In this document: one piece after another, positions 34,583 to 48,213 of the stretch
How the letters are laid out: each line of letters starts with the position of its first letter
Numbering within the stretch: position 1 is the first letter of the stretch
Assembly: GCA_027574665.1 (NCBI GenBank)
Contig: CM050652.1
Span: 6,242,589-6,306,588 of the forward strand
Length of the DNA stretch: 64,000 nucleotides
Origin: Rhynochetos jubatus
Taxonomy: Eukaryota > Chordata > Aves > Eurypygiformes > Rhynochetidae
Reading direction: 5' to 3'
The notes under the pieces: model-generated
The model's database searches: none
Told to the model about the DNA's origin: nothing
What the model saw: only the letters and a program-made list of their open reading frames with translations
Translations under genes and position numbers: made by a program

Positions 34583-37500
34583 AGGGAAGCCTTTGGACCA
34601 AAAAGCCATTGAAATTCTGCCCCAGGATTGGCTTTTTAAGTCTGCTCTTGCTTTTAACAACTTTTTAGCTCAGCACTAGTGGTAGGTACAAACCTCTGTT
34701 CAGGATAGGAGGCTGCTAGGAAATAGGTTGTGAGCCTCACATTTTCCAGAGCACTTCTATGAACCAATTTTGAGTCTTGTTTCTTAGCCTAACCTCCTCA
34801 CGAACATAAAGCAGAAGTCATCTTCCCTTTTACAAGGTAATTCAAGCCTCTGAATTCTCTATTTACTTTAAATCACTTGATGAATCTTCTGTGATTCTCT
34901 GCTAAAGAGTTTATTTATACATACGGAGAGAGCCCAACACTTCACTACAGAGCTGGAAAGGGAAATTCCTCTCTTTCTGTTGCAGAACTCCTCATTCATT
35001 AGGTTCATCTTTGCAAGAGTGAAATATTTTCATTAGCTCTGGTTTGTAGTTTCTATTGCTGTGTAAAAGTAGTAAGAATATTGCTTGGCAAAATACCTGA
35101 GCCTTGGGTAATTTCACTATTTTTTCTTCTGATGACTTGAGGAAGACTGAAGACATACTTGGGAGATCTGTGACTCTCTCAAAATGTATTTTAGTCCCTG
35201 TTGCTACTTTGGGGGAGACTATGGCGAACAACGTGCTATAGAGATCAGTAGCTGTAGAGCTGTAGTCAGAAACCTGTTACATCTGTTAAAAACATGTAAA
35301 AGACGGACCTTGCCACAAGAACTTCCACTAAACTTAATCAAAGCAGATAATGTTGAGCGAAGGACGGTTAAGGGAATAGTGCAGTGATCCTACTCCAGGC
35401 TTTTCAATTCCCATGGTTTAGATTACTCTGTTCGTAATCTATACAAAGGCCTCACACCTTGGAAGACGTGGATAAAGAAACCTTAACGTGACTTAGTGGC
35501 TGCAGTTCTCTATCTTTTTGCATCACAACACTTATTTTGCAGTGTTCGGAAAAGATGCGTTACAGAGTGAGAGAATTTTACATGCCATATCTTCATTTAA
35601 AAGCTGTGGCACGCGTTAAATTTAATTACTCTCCTTCTATGGCTTAAATTGAGGGCAGCTTCAAAAATGAGGGTGGCTTCTATTAAACTTAATTACTTTT
35701 CCCTGCAGTCTGCATGGTTAGTAATCGCGGGTAGATTCTAAACAAAGATACAGTAGAGAGATTCTTTTATGAGAATAGGGCTGGAAGGTAGCCTATAAAA
35801 TATAGAGAGATGCCAAATACCTTCTATGCCCAGCTTTAATTTATTATTGTTATAGTTAGCTAGAATAATAATAATAATAGCAGTAATAATGTTTCAGTGT
35901 GATTAAGGTATTGCTGGGGAAGGGGTCTTAGTTGAATTTGGCCTTTAAATGTTTAAGCAATGAATTCTTCAATTTCTTCAAGTTCTTTTGCAGATTTATG
36001 GGGTGAAAAAAGGTTAATGATAGAATTTTTTTACAATGTGTTCTATTGACTATAGATGGCAGATCTGACAGTTAAAATGAAAATTGTTCCAGAAGAAACT
36101 TGAGTCAAACTAATTATTGGAGATGTTATAGGGATGTATAATTATATTCACCTTAAAAAAAAATAAAAAAGAGGGGAAAAAAGTTTTATTGCAACTGTGC
36201 TTTTTAAAGAACAAGTAGAGAAATAAAAGCTGTAATTGTTCTTAATTATAGCTAACCATAATTGCACACAACCTCACTATGCAGCACATCAGCAGCAGAT
36301 TAAGAGATCCTGGCATATGTGTAGTGTACAGAGCAACTTTGAGCAGAGGTGTAGTTTTATGATTATAGTTATGTATAATTTAGGTCTCCTACTTTGGATT
36401 CCATCCGTGTTGATTTTATTTTATTTTTATGGCTATTGTGGCAAGATAATTGTCACTTGGAAAGCGCTGCTGCAGTGATTTATCTCTTCCAAATGATTCA
36501 AAAACCTTCAGAAGGAAAACTTGTTTTCTTTTACACCAGTGATGTGATGTGACTAGGAGAGATTTTCTCAAATGCCCTTATGTATCTACTGATGCAGATA
36601 GATGGGTAGCAGGATTATTTTTTTTTAAGAATCTCAGTATCATCAGTACCAAGCTCCCAAGGATTTTGCAGCGTGGTTGAAAATCTTTGTTAGTAATCTA
36701 GCCACAAGGTTTTTAGATTCAAACCCCTCAAAAATGTAGTCCATGAGCCTTTAGCCCATGTGAAAATGCTGCTTTGAACAAAACTGAGGGATGCGAATGC
36801 CTAAAGGTAGACTCTGGTTTCTTCTCTTTGCACCTGATTTAGTCTTACCTTTTCTTAGCTGCCTGCACACAGCTCCTGTTTGTGAGTGCAGCTTTGCCTG
36901 TAAAACAACGAGCTGTTGTTACGTAGTGAACCAAAGAGGGAATGCAGATGCTTAAAGGAGGCTGCTGAGCACCAAACCCACTGGTTGTATTTCTTACTGC
37001 AAACCAGATCACTGCTGAAAGCCTGAGGATCAGTGGACACAGTATTACTGGTGACTCTGTGCGTGTGCTTGCGATGGTGACTTCTGCATCTCTTGAGTAC
37101 TTCAGATGCATTCAGCTTTTGTCTTGATGTGCCAGGATGTTCCCAACCTGGTTTAAGCTGTTCGGTTTACCCAAAAATAAATAAAATCCATCTGTCACTG
37201 AATGCCTTCCTTCCAAAACAGGGTTTTGCAAAATGTTCCAGTCCTGGGCCAACAGCAGAGTTGGTTCAGCCGAAATTTTGCGGACCATAAGGGATCTTTT
37301 AGACTGATGGGATAGAGCTGGGTTTTTGCCCTGCTTGCTGGCACAAACTGTAGCCCTGGTTGTAAGGAGTTGTACTTATAGGCTTGTTCAGCATTGTAGT
37401 TTGGGAAAAGTGTGCGTGCCTACCCCAAAGCAGTAGAGATGGCTTTAGGAAAGAATCCTTTCAAAAGCGAGGGTGCACCAAGAAGGACAGTGATGACGAG

Positions 37501-40272
37501 AAGTGAGTGTCAGATTTTTGAGTAAGAAGCAGTGTCAGGAAATCGGGCGAAATCACTCACAGCAAAAAGAAAAGGTTAAATGGATGGCTAGATACAAAAC
37601 AAAGCATACAAAGACTTAGATATAATAGAAATCAAACTCATTGTTGCAGGTAGCAATAATAAATCAAAACTTGTTGTTTCCAAAGATTTACCGCATGGAG
37701 AATCTCCTGATAACCGGCATGTTTCAAATAAAGTGTTCGCTTCAAATGGCAGCACCGTAGCAGAAATGTATCTATTACAGGGCTGCTAATAAGCAAACGT
37801 GAGAAATATTTCCTGACAGCAGGCTGTGGGTGTTTTCTAATAAATCCGTGTTAAGTAGGAAAGGAACAAAAGCTGAAACCCAAATAGCAATCTACTTTGG
37901 CTACTGTTTTCTCACACCAGGTGTAGGTGGATGCGTTGACCCCGATCAGAAATTCTTGACGGATAATTCTGGTTAGTAGAAGCTAATGTGGAATTAAATG
38001 TGTATACATTTGTGTATGTGTTCCCAGAAAAGCTAATGATACGATTCCAAGCAAGTTCCCCACTCCTCTTTGTTAATACAGTGTTGCTTATGCTCGGCAA
38101 TAAACTATTATTTCTGTGCTACTTCTGTAATTACATTTAATAATCAGCTCTCACAGTCCAATAGTATTAAACGTAGGAGTCTTTTCAACAAACTATGATA
38201 AATAGCTCCTTGCAGAACTGTTGTACTTGAGGAAGCTTTATGGGTCTCTTTGTAAGATTTGTCATTTTCTTAATGCAGCTTCAAAAAGCTTCTGAGGTTC
38301 ATTATGGACCGTCACTGTATTTTTCCCTTCCCCCTCTGCCTGTGAGTGTAGCTGGGTAAATGAAGCTTAATGTGCCATTTCCAAGCACTGTGACACTCCT
38401 CCAGGGCTGGTTACATTTACCATTGCTAAAGTCTAAATAAGTGAGTTTTAATGAGCAGGAATGCTTGCTAATAGCTGATTCAGGTACTTAGTAGTCCATG
38501 TTATTTAACCGTGGTAGAATTACAGAACATAAATGGTCTGATGATTAATAGATGTACCTGCTATATATTGCAGCCTAATAGTTTTTGCCATTAAAGGACT
38601 ATCTTAACATCTTCTGGTTGGAATGTGGTTGGGGAGAAAAGGACTCGCTTGTAGATTTATATCACTGGTAAGTTACACCTTAAAACACTTTATATAATAA
38701 TTTCACACCACCATCAATATATTGTTCAGTAATATTAATGAACTCGTTAGAGAATGGTGGTACTTGTGTACTTCAGCTTCCTGAAGTGACCAGCTCAGCA
38801 GATTTATTCTCTCTGCTTAGGGCTGTCACAAATAAATTCAACCCGTCCTTTTAAGGTCAGAAACAAGACAGTGAACTAGATCTTTATCTCTTTTCCTCTC
38901 CTGTCCTGTTAATTCTGGGCAGTGGTAGAGGGACCAGTATGAACTGTATTTTTTTAAACACTTCTGATCTGGGGACAGGCCAAGAGAGGAGAAAAAAAAA
39001 AAAGGGAAAAGAAAAAAAGGCAGAAAATAACAGATGAACAACAAGCGAACAAGAATGAAGAAAAAAGTGTCCAGCATCTGTTGCAGTTTGTGCTGAGATA
39101 CTTCAGAAGACTATATGGAAATATTATAAGGACTGTTTTGAAGTGCAGCTAATGGGACACAGGCTGCTGGCTGGCAGGCTTCTTCCCAGAGTCCTTTCTG
39201 CATTTTTCCCATTCCATCCCACATTTCAACCTGACATTGTTGGGCTTTGGATCACAAGGAGGAGATGTCAGGACAGAAAAGAGCTAAGCAGTGACTTTAT
39301 CCTTGACTAACTCTTAAAAAGGAAGGCAGTAACTATTTCAGCATGTGGATTATACGACAATATGGGCAGATGTTGGAAGGAGATGTTGGCAGTATCGGTG
39401 TTCCAGGTAGAGATGAGTTGTTTTCAGTAGTTCCTGTCTCTACCCAATGAAACCTCTGATAAAGAAAAGTATCCAAAACATAGGCAGGCTTCTCCAAAGT
39501 CAGCAAATGCTTCCTCAGAGCTGGGTTAAGGTAGCTGCAGCATGTATCAGAGATGGTTTCTGTTTCACTAGGTGGGAGTGTAGGCAGAGGAGTTTGCATC
39601 TGTCTGTGGTACAGCAAGAGGCCATACCCAGCATCCCTGCTACTGCAGAACACATCAAGAGCTGACCTTGTGAGACTTCCAGTATTTGCTGCCTTCTGAG
39701 TGGAAGAATACAGTGAGAGTTCACTGCTCACAAAAGTGGAAATAGGAAGACCCCAAAGCCTGGCAGTATGTGGTGTTTATGGGTGGTTTTGTTGTTTTCC
39801 ACTTCCCCCCTCCCTGTAACTGCCAAGGCAGTTCTTGTAGAAAACAAGTTGTTTGCATATTGAATTGAGCGAGCAAGGCCATCCACTTCCTAACCAACAT
39901 TAGTTCTTCTAAGGTGCCTATATTTTTAACACTTCACTCTGTTCCAGAAGTCCCTCAGCTTCACAAACCTCAGAAATTCCTACCTGTGTGTCTCTGCCTG
40001 GTCTGCATTGGGTATGCAGCTATGACTAAGTATTTGAATATATAATAGCTGAAGTAGCCAAGTTGCTCTGATTCAGTAAAGTATTTTGAGACCAGGATAA
40101 CATGCCATTTCCAAGCTTGGCATTTCTTGGTGGAGAATCGTGTTATTTCTCTGAAATAAGTTTAAATAAAGCCTACAAATTCTCTGAGTGGCTTCAAGTC
40201 TGTCTATTTTAGTGAAAACATCCAACACCAGGGAATAGCAAGGGTTTGAACTGTAGCATGTGAGATTCAGAG
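34583..40272. other. Unique stretch with candidate conserved non-coding blocks
   Basis: No gene is supported. An (ATA)n tract occupies about 35863-35890. Two near-identical TTAAAYTTAATTACTYT motifs lie at 35616-35634 and 35683-35702. 38260-38490 is free of repeat signatures and rich in TAAT and AAGCTT-type words. These features fit a developmental enhancer landscape, but without alignments the reading is inference. A purine run lies at about 38985-39020. Confidence 0.4.
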
Positions 40273-40287
40273 CGGGGGGTGGGGGGA
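40273..40287 (+). repeat. G-run pair (6 G, T, 6 G)
   Basis: Two six-base G runs separated by one T (40274-40279 and 40281-40286), in an otherwise AT-rich setting and about 50 bp before a T12 run. Only two long runs are present, so quadruplex formation would need splitting of the runs or pairing between strands. Confidence 0.7.
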
Positions 40288-40997
40288 AGACTGAGGTCTG
40301 GGAATTCAATGGAAAACAGTTGTTAGGCTGGTTTGTTGTTGTTTTTTTTTTTTTCTTCTTGGCATTTATCATTAAACCAAAGACATCCACGTTTGACCCA
40401 ACCAACAGCTGCTACATCATAAAAAATGTTTGTGTAGATGGTATCTATAACTGCTCCCCGCACCCTACACAAATATGAGAAAGCCTTAAATGTCAGAAAA
40501 TATTTACTGCAGCCCTGTACAACATACTAGAAACTAAGGAAAGAATCTCTGCCATCACTGTCTATAGTACTTGAATAATTTTTATGTCTTTCTTCATATA
40601 TCTTATGCATCCTTGTGATTATATGATGAACATATGGCCCAGAGTTCTCCTTCAGTTCTAGATTTGTACCACTGAGTTTGACCTCAGATTACTGCTGAGA
40701 CTTCAGGCATGATTCCCTTTGTACAGTGGAGAAGAGATGGTGACAAAGTAGAACACTGAAACCAATGGAAATGGCAGGATGAGATACAGGTCAGTCAAAT
40801 ACCAAGTGTGCAACATTTTTTACCCAGGGAGGTTACAGTAGGTTTAATGAGCATATGGGGAGGACTGTCTGCTCTGTTTTAGATGATCTTCCTTCTCAGT
40901 ATGGAGAGAGATGGGGGATATTTTCCTCCTACTGAGCTCAAACAGCTCCCTGAGGCAGAAGCCTGTGGCTCACTTCTTTCTCTCCCTGAACTAACAG

Positions 40998-41024
40998 GGT
41001 GAGGATGTAGGAGTTGGTGCCGCG
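40998..41024 (+). CDS. Speculative 27-nt microexon
   Basis: A strong acceptor (cacttctttctctccctgaactaacag|) is followed 27 nt later by a strong donor (GCCGCG|gtgagt). One frame is open (GEDVGVGAA) and the other two are stopped, so it could only be used in phase 0. That phase does not match the 28677 and 48404 candidates, which are in phase 1. Microexons are real but pairs of splice motifs this close also arise by chance, so the call is weak. Confidence 0.12.
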
Positions 41025-41563
41025 GTGAGTCCTCCTATATGTTCTTCCTGCTGCTCCTGCCTCCTTCCTGCTCTCTGAGAGCCAAATTCTGTACCCATGG
41101 TGTTTCCTTCCTTCGTTTCTGAGTCATTAACTTTCAAAATGCAGTACTTCCCTGAGAAAACACAAGGCAACAGCAGGCCCTCTGCTGCAGCATCCGTGTC
41201 TGTGCATCCACAATGGCAGGGAATGACCTTGGAGCAAAGCACCAATGTGCGATCTTTCTTTTTCTTCTCTATGCCTTGGCATTGCTCCCTGATGACCCTG
41301 GCTAAATTGCATCCTATTCATGCTCCCAGTCTGTAAAATGGACACACTGCTGTGTTTCTTCTACCTGTTCATTTCTATCTTGCTCTTCAATACCAGAGCA
41401 GAAGGTACAAGAGAGAGGAGCTTTCATCAAACATCCTTGGTGGGTACTTAGACAAGAGGCCAAGATCTTAGCTTGGGTTTGTAGGTAAACTGCAAAGAGT
41501 GAGGATTTGGCCTGAACTATGCTTTAACTTGTAATTTATAGCATTGTCGTGTTCAAAGATGTT

Positions 41564-41584
41564 GGGGGGGGGGGGGGGGGGGGG
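41564..41584 (+). repeat. Poly(G) run, 21 bases
   Basis: An uninterrupted run of 21 G preceded by gatgtt and followed by tgttttaaatc. It is isolated: no C/G-rich DNA surrounds it. Runs of this length are rare in vertebrate DNA, polymorphic, and prone to sequencing or assembly length error. Confidence 0.9.
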
Positions 41585-44500
41585 TGTTTTAAATCAAAAC
41601 TTATATTTTGTCTCATAACAAAATATGACACTATTTTTTTAAAATAGTCTCAATGACATGTTTTATTTGGGGCATTATTTGTATACTTGAGGTACACTGG
41701 ACTTACACTGTTTTGGTGGGAGGTGCTTATCACTGAATACAGAGATTTCTTTCATCCTTACCTAAGGAGGAATGAAAAATTCAGAAGCATCAAATTTAGA
41801 ATAGTGAAAAATTTAGCTTTTAAAAATAATTACGAGAGAAAACAACAAGCATGTTTGCTCATGTCCTTTTTCTCAGACAGCTAATCTTGCAGAATGTCAG
41901 CTTGTATAGAAATAGATTTTTACATATGAACTTGTTACATCACTTCCTAAAAAAGGAGTATTTAGCTTGTACTTAAATAGCACATTCAGAGACTGTTTAT
42001 GCAGTATTTCTGCTGCAAATGGATGATCCTTGTTAGGTAGCTAAGCTCTGTGTGAAGTTTAAAACCATAGTGTATTTGTTTGCTGCTTACTGTGTGAAAG
42101 AGAAAATACTTTGAAAAGTATCAGTTTGAAACCTTGGTACTTTTTTTAATATCTTAACTTTTTTAATAGATGAAATTGTTTTCTACCATTTTGATCTTTA
42201 CTGGTCACAGGGAACAATTCTAAATATATATATATATAAATATATACTAAAAGCATATGATACAGAGAAAAGAAAAACTTCTGTAAAATCTATCAAGTTA
42301 GTCATAGCAAAATTGAATTCAAAATTTAAACCCTGTATTTTATCCAAATAGAGCTTGTTTATTTTGCTGCACTCTAACAAAGCTGAGAAAGTATCCAGTT
42401 CAAGACCGGTGAAATATCTTGTGTCTCACAATGGTATTTCAATACACACTATTAATTCTTCCAGTCAACTCGGACGTAGTCCCCCATGTGATTTTAGGAA
42501 GAACAGAGACAACAATGTGTCTTTGGAGGTGCCATTTTTCAGCTGAACTGTGAAATCGATGTCCTGACCATCTGTGGTCATTAAAAATCCCATGGCACTT
42601 TTCTGCAAGAGTAGAGGCATTGACTCCCAAGTCTGGTGAAATTCCAACTAAGTAATTATATTCCTCCTGATACAATCTTCCTTTTAAAGCTAATTTAACG
42701 TTCCTCTTCAGCTGTTCTCCCCTGCTTTAAGTGGGAAATCCTTCATTTCCCTTTGTAAACTTTCCTTTAGTTCTTTATACTGACAATTAGTAGCTGTCTT
42801 TCTCTTGCATCACTGATCCATGTCCACGCGGTAGCAGTGAGCGTGTGTGCAAGCATGGACCCCTACAAATGAAAAAGCTGGTCATCGATGGTCCAGTTAA
42901 AAGTCATTGAAATTAATGGGACATACCCCTTGGAGTTGGTGGTCACAGGAACCATCAACACTGTAGGCAAGAAATGTTGCTCAACAGTATGTTTTGGACT
43001 GTGGTCAACCCTGATTTTCTTGTGTTCCTGACTGTAGCGTAGGAAGTTGGTGGTATGGTGTCTGATCCCTGTTTGCCTGCAGGCAGAGCCAGGAAAGAGT
43101 GGTGGAGAGCATCAGGTGCGTTGTTTGTCCTGTCAAGCCAGACTTGCCTGTGGGGCAAAACAAAGAACAGCTTCACGGTTATGCAATATGTGGAAATATT
43201 TCAATGTAGACCTTCCTAGTTATCAACAGCATTGCAGTTTGTTACACACACCTTATCAGCACACTTGCCATATTCTGTTATGCCCGGAGTGGATATTCCT
43301 GGAAAAATACATAACTTCTCAAGTGATCCTCTCCATACCTTATTTCTCTCCAACTTGTAATTGCTTCTGTTAACAAATATATCCCTTCAGGTATGATTAA
43401 TGCTTGTACCAGGTGTAGGACTCTGTTTAGTAAAGGGTTGAACATTTCACCCAAATCAGAAATATCAACTTAACATTTGGGGAGGTTTTTTGTCCTTCAT
43501 GGAAAATTAGCATAAGTGATAGAACTAACTGCTGTTCCACATCCCAGGGAATCAGATGTGTCATGATCAATTGTTCTGGAGAAGACAGGACCTTCTAACC
43601 CCCCTGGTTAAAACAATGACTGCTGGCTCTGATGCCAGACCCTGATGACCTCAGAGTTTGGACACTTCACATGTTGGAAGACTCCCATGTTCTGCATCTT
43701 GGGGGTTTTCTGCTTTCATTTGTGCTGCTTTCTCAACAGCACACTATACGGATCCCTTCTTCAGCTTTGCCCTTATCCTCATGTGCCTTGTGTGCCGTAG
43801 GCGGGCTTTATCCTCTCCCCAAAGTGTGACATGGGAAAAGGGAAGAACGGCGACACGATTGCAGGAATGTGTTGCTGCGTTTCTTTTTGCATCTCCCCCA
43901 GCACCCTGATAGATTGCTTAGCTTGAATCTATATGCTTTCCTTTTTGCAACAAAAGTTGTTCTCGATGGAGAGCTGAGGCTATGCAGATCGCTGTGGGTC
44001 ATGATCCTGCAGAATAAAAAATTGTTTCTAAGCATAGTCTTGACTTGCATGATCTAAACTCGGTAATTGCTAAGTTTTCTGGCATGCAACTAGCAGAATA
44101 TACACAAGATTACCTCAGTCGCCCTTTGAACCCCTGCCCTGTCTCCTGTGCCTCAGTTTACATCTCTGCAGAAGCACAGTGTAGAGAATGTTGCGCTGTT
44201 AAACCTCAGAGCTGTGTTGTGCCAAGCCCTGCACGTAGGTGGGTAACAGCAGCTGCCAGGCAGCCTCTGAGAGAAGAGCACCATATGATTTCTCAGCGAA
44301 CAAAACATTTAATACAAACACAACACATTCCAAATATTCTGAAGAGTTTTCCTGGACAACTTTCTTTAAACAAAACTAATAGGCAGTAAAGTCTGTTCGC
44401 TGATCTTTATGCAGATCTTCCCACTTCCACTTCATTCTAAGGTTTTGACTAAAATATTGATAATTTTATGCTTTGGTACACATCCTACTCCAATCCTACA

Positions 44501-47500
44501 GGAAGGATTTCTCAGCCTGTAGAGAAATGATAATATGCGTGTGGTGCTGGCTTTCTGAGTTTTGAGAATTCCTACGTAGTCCTCTTTGGAGGGTCCAGAG
44601 CCGCTTCAGTAGGACAAAGCTCCTCACAGGTTTAACGAACAGTTTGTAAACCCACAATTTGATCTTTTTGGAACAGCACACGTGACAGGGTAGCATTTTG
44701 GGGTGCGGACCTCCCACCCAGAGCACCCTCCTCGTTTCAACAGCATCTTCATCTTCCATATGTACCGACCACGCTGCCCCAGATCCGTCCCGCACAGCTG
44801 AACACAAAACGCTGAGAAATTGTAAATGACCTTCCTGGAAATGCTGTGACTGTGGTTCCGAACCTCACCTTCCACCTAACAGTTTTCCCAGGGTCTTGAG
44901 CCTTGTCCTCTTCTGTCCTTAGAGTTGTTATGCATTAGTTTATCCCATCTGCATTTCAGTGGAATTCAGGGCAATCCTGATAAAACATTCAGGCTTCTAT
45001 CCTCGATTTTTTTCAAGGTCATCCTTTCATATCATGGGCAGGATGTGAAAATACCTCGTCTTATATTCATTTGCTCTTTGGGCATTGTCCCTCTCTTGGT
45101 TTTATCCAAGATTTTTTTTTTCTGTAGGTACAGTAAATTATGTTTATGGTATGTGTCATTCGGGAGTACTCGGGAACTGAAAATTGGTTGTCTAAGTCTA
45201 GTTTCAGTTTCTTGAAATACTGCAGAATGAGTATCCATTATCTTTAAATAAACTTTAAGGGTTTTCTTGATGAGTAATTTGCTCCATAAGTTTTTCTTTT
45301 TTAAACTCCCATGAAGTTTATTTATAGAGCAGTGTTTTAATTTCTGATATTTATAGGACCCTTTTACTGGACATTAGCCATCTTCAGCAGGCCATGTACC
45401 ATTTATTCCAGTGACATTGCAGGGATAATTGTGTTTGTTTTCTAGGAAAATAGTATTTTTAGTTTAATAATGTAGAGGCGTTTTAATTTTTTTTTAATGG
45501 TTTAAGAGTTCACTGAGTTGATGAGATCTTTAGATAGTTGGGAAGTAATCAGACATCTCTTTGACTTGTGGGTTTTAGAGTTTCATTTGAATTTGGTCTG
45601 TATTTCAAAAATCGTTACCTTACACATTTTTTAAAAAAAATTGGAATTTGACCTGACCAAATGTGAAACTGGCAACACAATTACTTACATTAAAAATGTA
45701 TATGCTAAAGGCCTGCAGCATCTTTGTTTAAGATTCTGATCACATTCAGGTTTTTTTTTACCACTGTATCGACTATTTAATAATTGTTTTCATAAGGCCA
45801 GCATCTCTTGTAGAGAGGGTTATTTAACAAAAATGAAAATCTTTAGAAATTTAGATGCACCAATCACTCACTGTTCTGCTCAGAAGCTGCCAGCGTGTTT
45901 CCAGTTTAACATTCTCTTATAAACGTAGCTGCTTCTGCTTCTTGAGGCTTCCCACCATACCCACCTGCGATTTGCTTGGGGGTCTTCTTAAGCTGGATGA
46001 GCAACTTCTATTTTATACAACATGCTCCCATACCCGAAAGCAATCAGGTTTGTGCTATTCTGTTATTAGAGTGATAATAGGTAGCTAAAGGCTAGGGAGT
46101 CCCTTTAGAAGAAGCAGCAGAGAAACACCCAGCCTGGCTTTTTAGTCCAGGTTCTTTCCCCAGAAAAGCATTTCAGTGAAAAGAGGTGATGCCTGTAATT
46201 AGTGGTGGAAGAGAAAAATCTCCTGACTGTTGGAACCTTTTAGCAATCTAGTTCTTTGATAGGTTACAGAAAATACCATGTTAATTCTTTGAACTGTAAA
46301 AGTTATGAGTAGGGCTTGGCAAATACGGTAATATGATAATGTGCAGGAGCATAATTAAAATAAAATCTCTAAAATGTACAACTGTATCAAATTGCCCCAC
46401 AGAAACCAAGTCTGTATTGCTCCATTCTCATTTCATTTTCTTATCTCCATTCTTTTCCTCTTGCTCCTGGCTCTCACCTTTGATGTTATTTATGTCATGG
46501 GCTTTGTTCATCACAGGCACCTGTTAAACACGTACCAGTCTGCCTTTTCTGGGGCGGGAACTGGATCTTCTAAGAGGGCTTCTGTGTCTGTTGGGGTGTT
46601 GCTGAATGATGTGTGCAAGTAAAGGCCATGACCCATCTCTTTATTTTTTGCTTATTCCTCTCTGCAACCACCAAACACGGTTCTGCTCTGTGCCTTTTGA
46701 AGCAAAACACTGGGAGGTTTAAGGCAACCTTCTGTGACTGGCAAACTGCACAGCTTGAAGATAGATACTCAATGAAAATGCAAAGCCGTGCATGTTTAGA
46801 GGGACCATTTTATCTTCTCTGACACTGTAATGGAGCCTACAATTGCCAGTGTAACCATTAAGGAAAATGCCTGGGTGTCACTGTGAGGTGCCTAAAAAAA
46901 ATTAAAAAAAAAAAAATTTAAAAAACCCGAGACCCTTGTAGCTGCTTATAGTTCATATAGTGCCAATAGACATGGGGGGATCTAGAACTAAAGAGAAACT
47001 GTGAATTATTGTGGGTTTAATATAACAACTCTGTGGTTGCCCCATCAAAAAATGTGGCTTCAGAATATGGCAAAGCTCTACAAGAGCCTTCAAAAATATA
47101 TTTCTGTATTCTTTCTTTTTTTCTTTTGTGTTCATAAAGAAACTATGCTTGGGAGTTCAATATATATTTATAAGGTTTATACCATTGCAACAAAAATGTG
47201 TAGGCTTGGTTCCATACTTAGAGGTAACTAGATCTATGGTTTGGGGAATTGTTAATGCAAGGAAGATTTTGAGACCTGTCTTACCACCACCCCACCCCCA
47301 AAATAGTTAGATTTCCCCCCGCCCCATATGTAAAAGTAGATGGAAGGATTTTCTGTTCCTCAGCTATAAACAAGTAGAGTATTATATTGAGGGTTATCCC
47401 GTACCACAAGTTCAAAGCTACCAAAGTGAAATTTTGCAATTTGGATCTCAGCTGAAACAAACGAGGTATGAACTAACCAGCAATTATTCCTTGGGCAGCA

Positions 47501-48027
47501 AACTTAAACAGAGGACAGAGGTTTCATAACTGGTAGAGCAATGTGTGAAATGAGTTGGTCGTCTAGTCAAGTGCAGGAAACTGAACCCCTTTATGCCTCC
47601 TTGCTGTTTTGTTAAGGTCTTATACATGGGAGGGGAAGGAGAAGTGGAGCTATCCCGCTGTTTACCTGATGTTTGGATGTGGTCTAAGCGAATGTGCTGT
47701 GGAGGGAAGCAAGGACATACGGTGGTGGTAGATCTGGGATGTATTTTAAGGATTGTGTACATAGGTAACGATAATGTATTTACTTGTGCTTTAACGTGAC
47801 ATACCGGTTACATTAGCCCACTTTCAGTATCTCACATGCGGTTTCCCTCAACCAAATGGCAAACCCATAAAACAGATTCAAACAACTACATTAGATCAAA
47901 AATCACAAATTTCGAAAACAACTATTGCCTAAAATCCAATAGGAGAAGATTTAACATTAACGTGGTATTTTTTTCAGTGCATATCATGGTTATAAATCTA
48001 TCTTAATGTCTTGCTTTTGCTGCAGTG
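41585..48027. other. Unique non-coding stretch
   Basis: No gene is supported. A (TA)n tract lies at about 42222-42246. The block 45235-45445 is AT-rich, free of repeats and motif-dense, and could be a conserved element (inference only). Pyrimidine- and C-rich DNA is present at 47281-47330. An A-rich spot (46898-46925) is visible. Confidence 0.4.
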
Positions 48028-48073
48028 CTGAAAAAAGGGAACTTTTTCTACTGAAAAAAGGGAACTTTTTCTA
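48028..48073 (+). repeat. Perfect 23-bp tandem duplication
   Basis: A 23-base unit beginning ctgaaaaaagggaact and ending tttttcta occurs twice head to tail (48028-48050 and 48051-48073) with no mismatch, followed by the start of a third copy (ctgaaaaa). Each unit contains a small inverted repeat (gaaaaa...tttttc). Perfect identity suggests a recent duplication, or a length-variable locus. Confidence 0.92.
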
Positions 48074-48213
48074 CTGAAAAATTAGCTCAGTGCTACGTTC
48101 TGGCTGTGTAGGATTGTACAGTGCTGGCATTTAAAATGGTGATAATTTTATGCCTAAAAAATGAGTAAATGAACCATTGATAACTTTATTCTGATGAAAT
48201 CCTTAGATCACAC

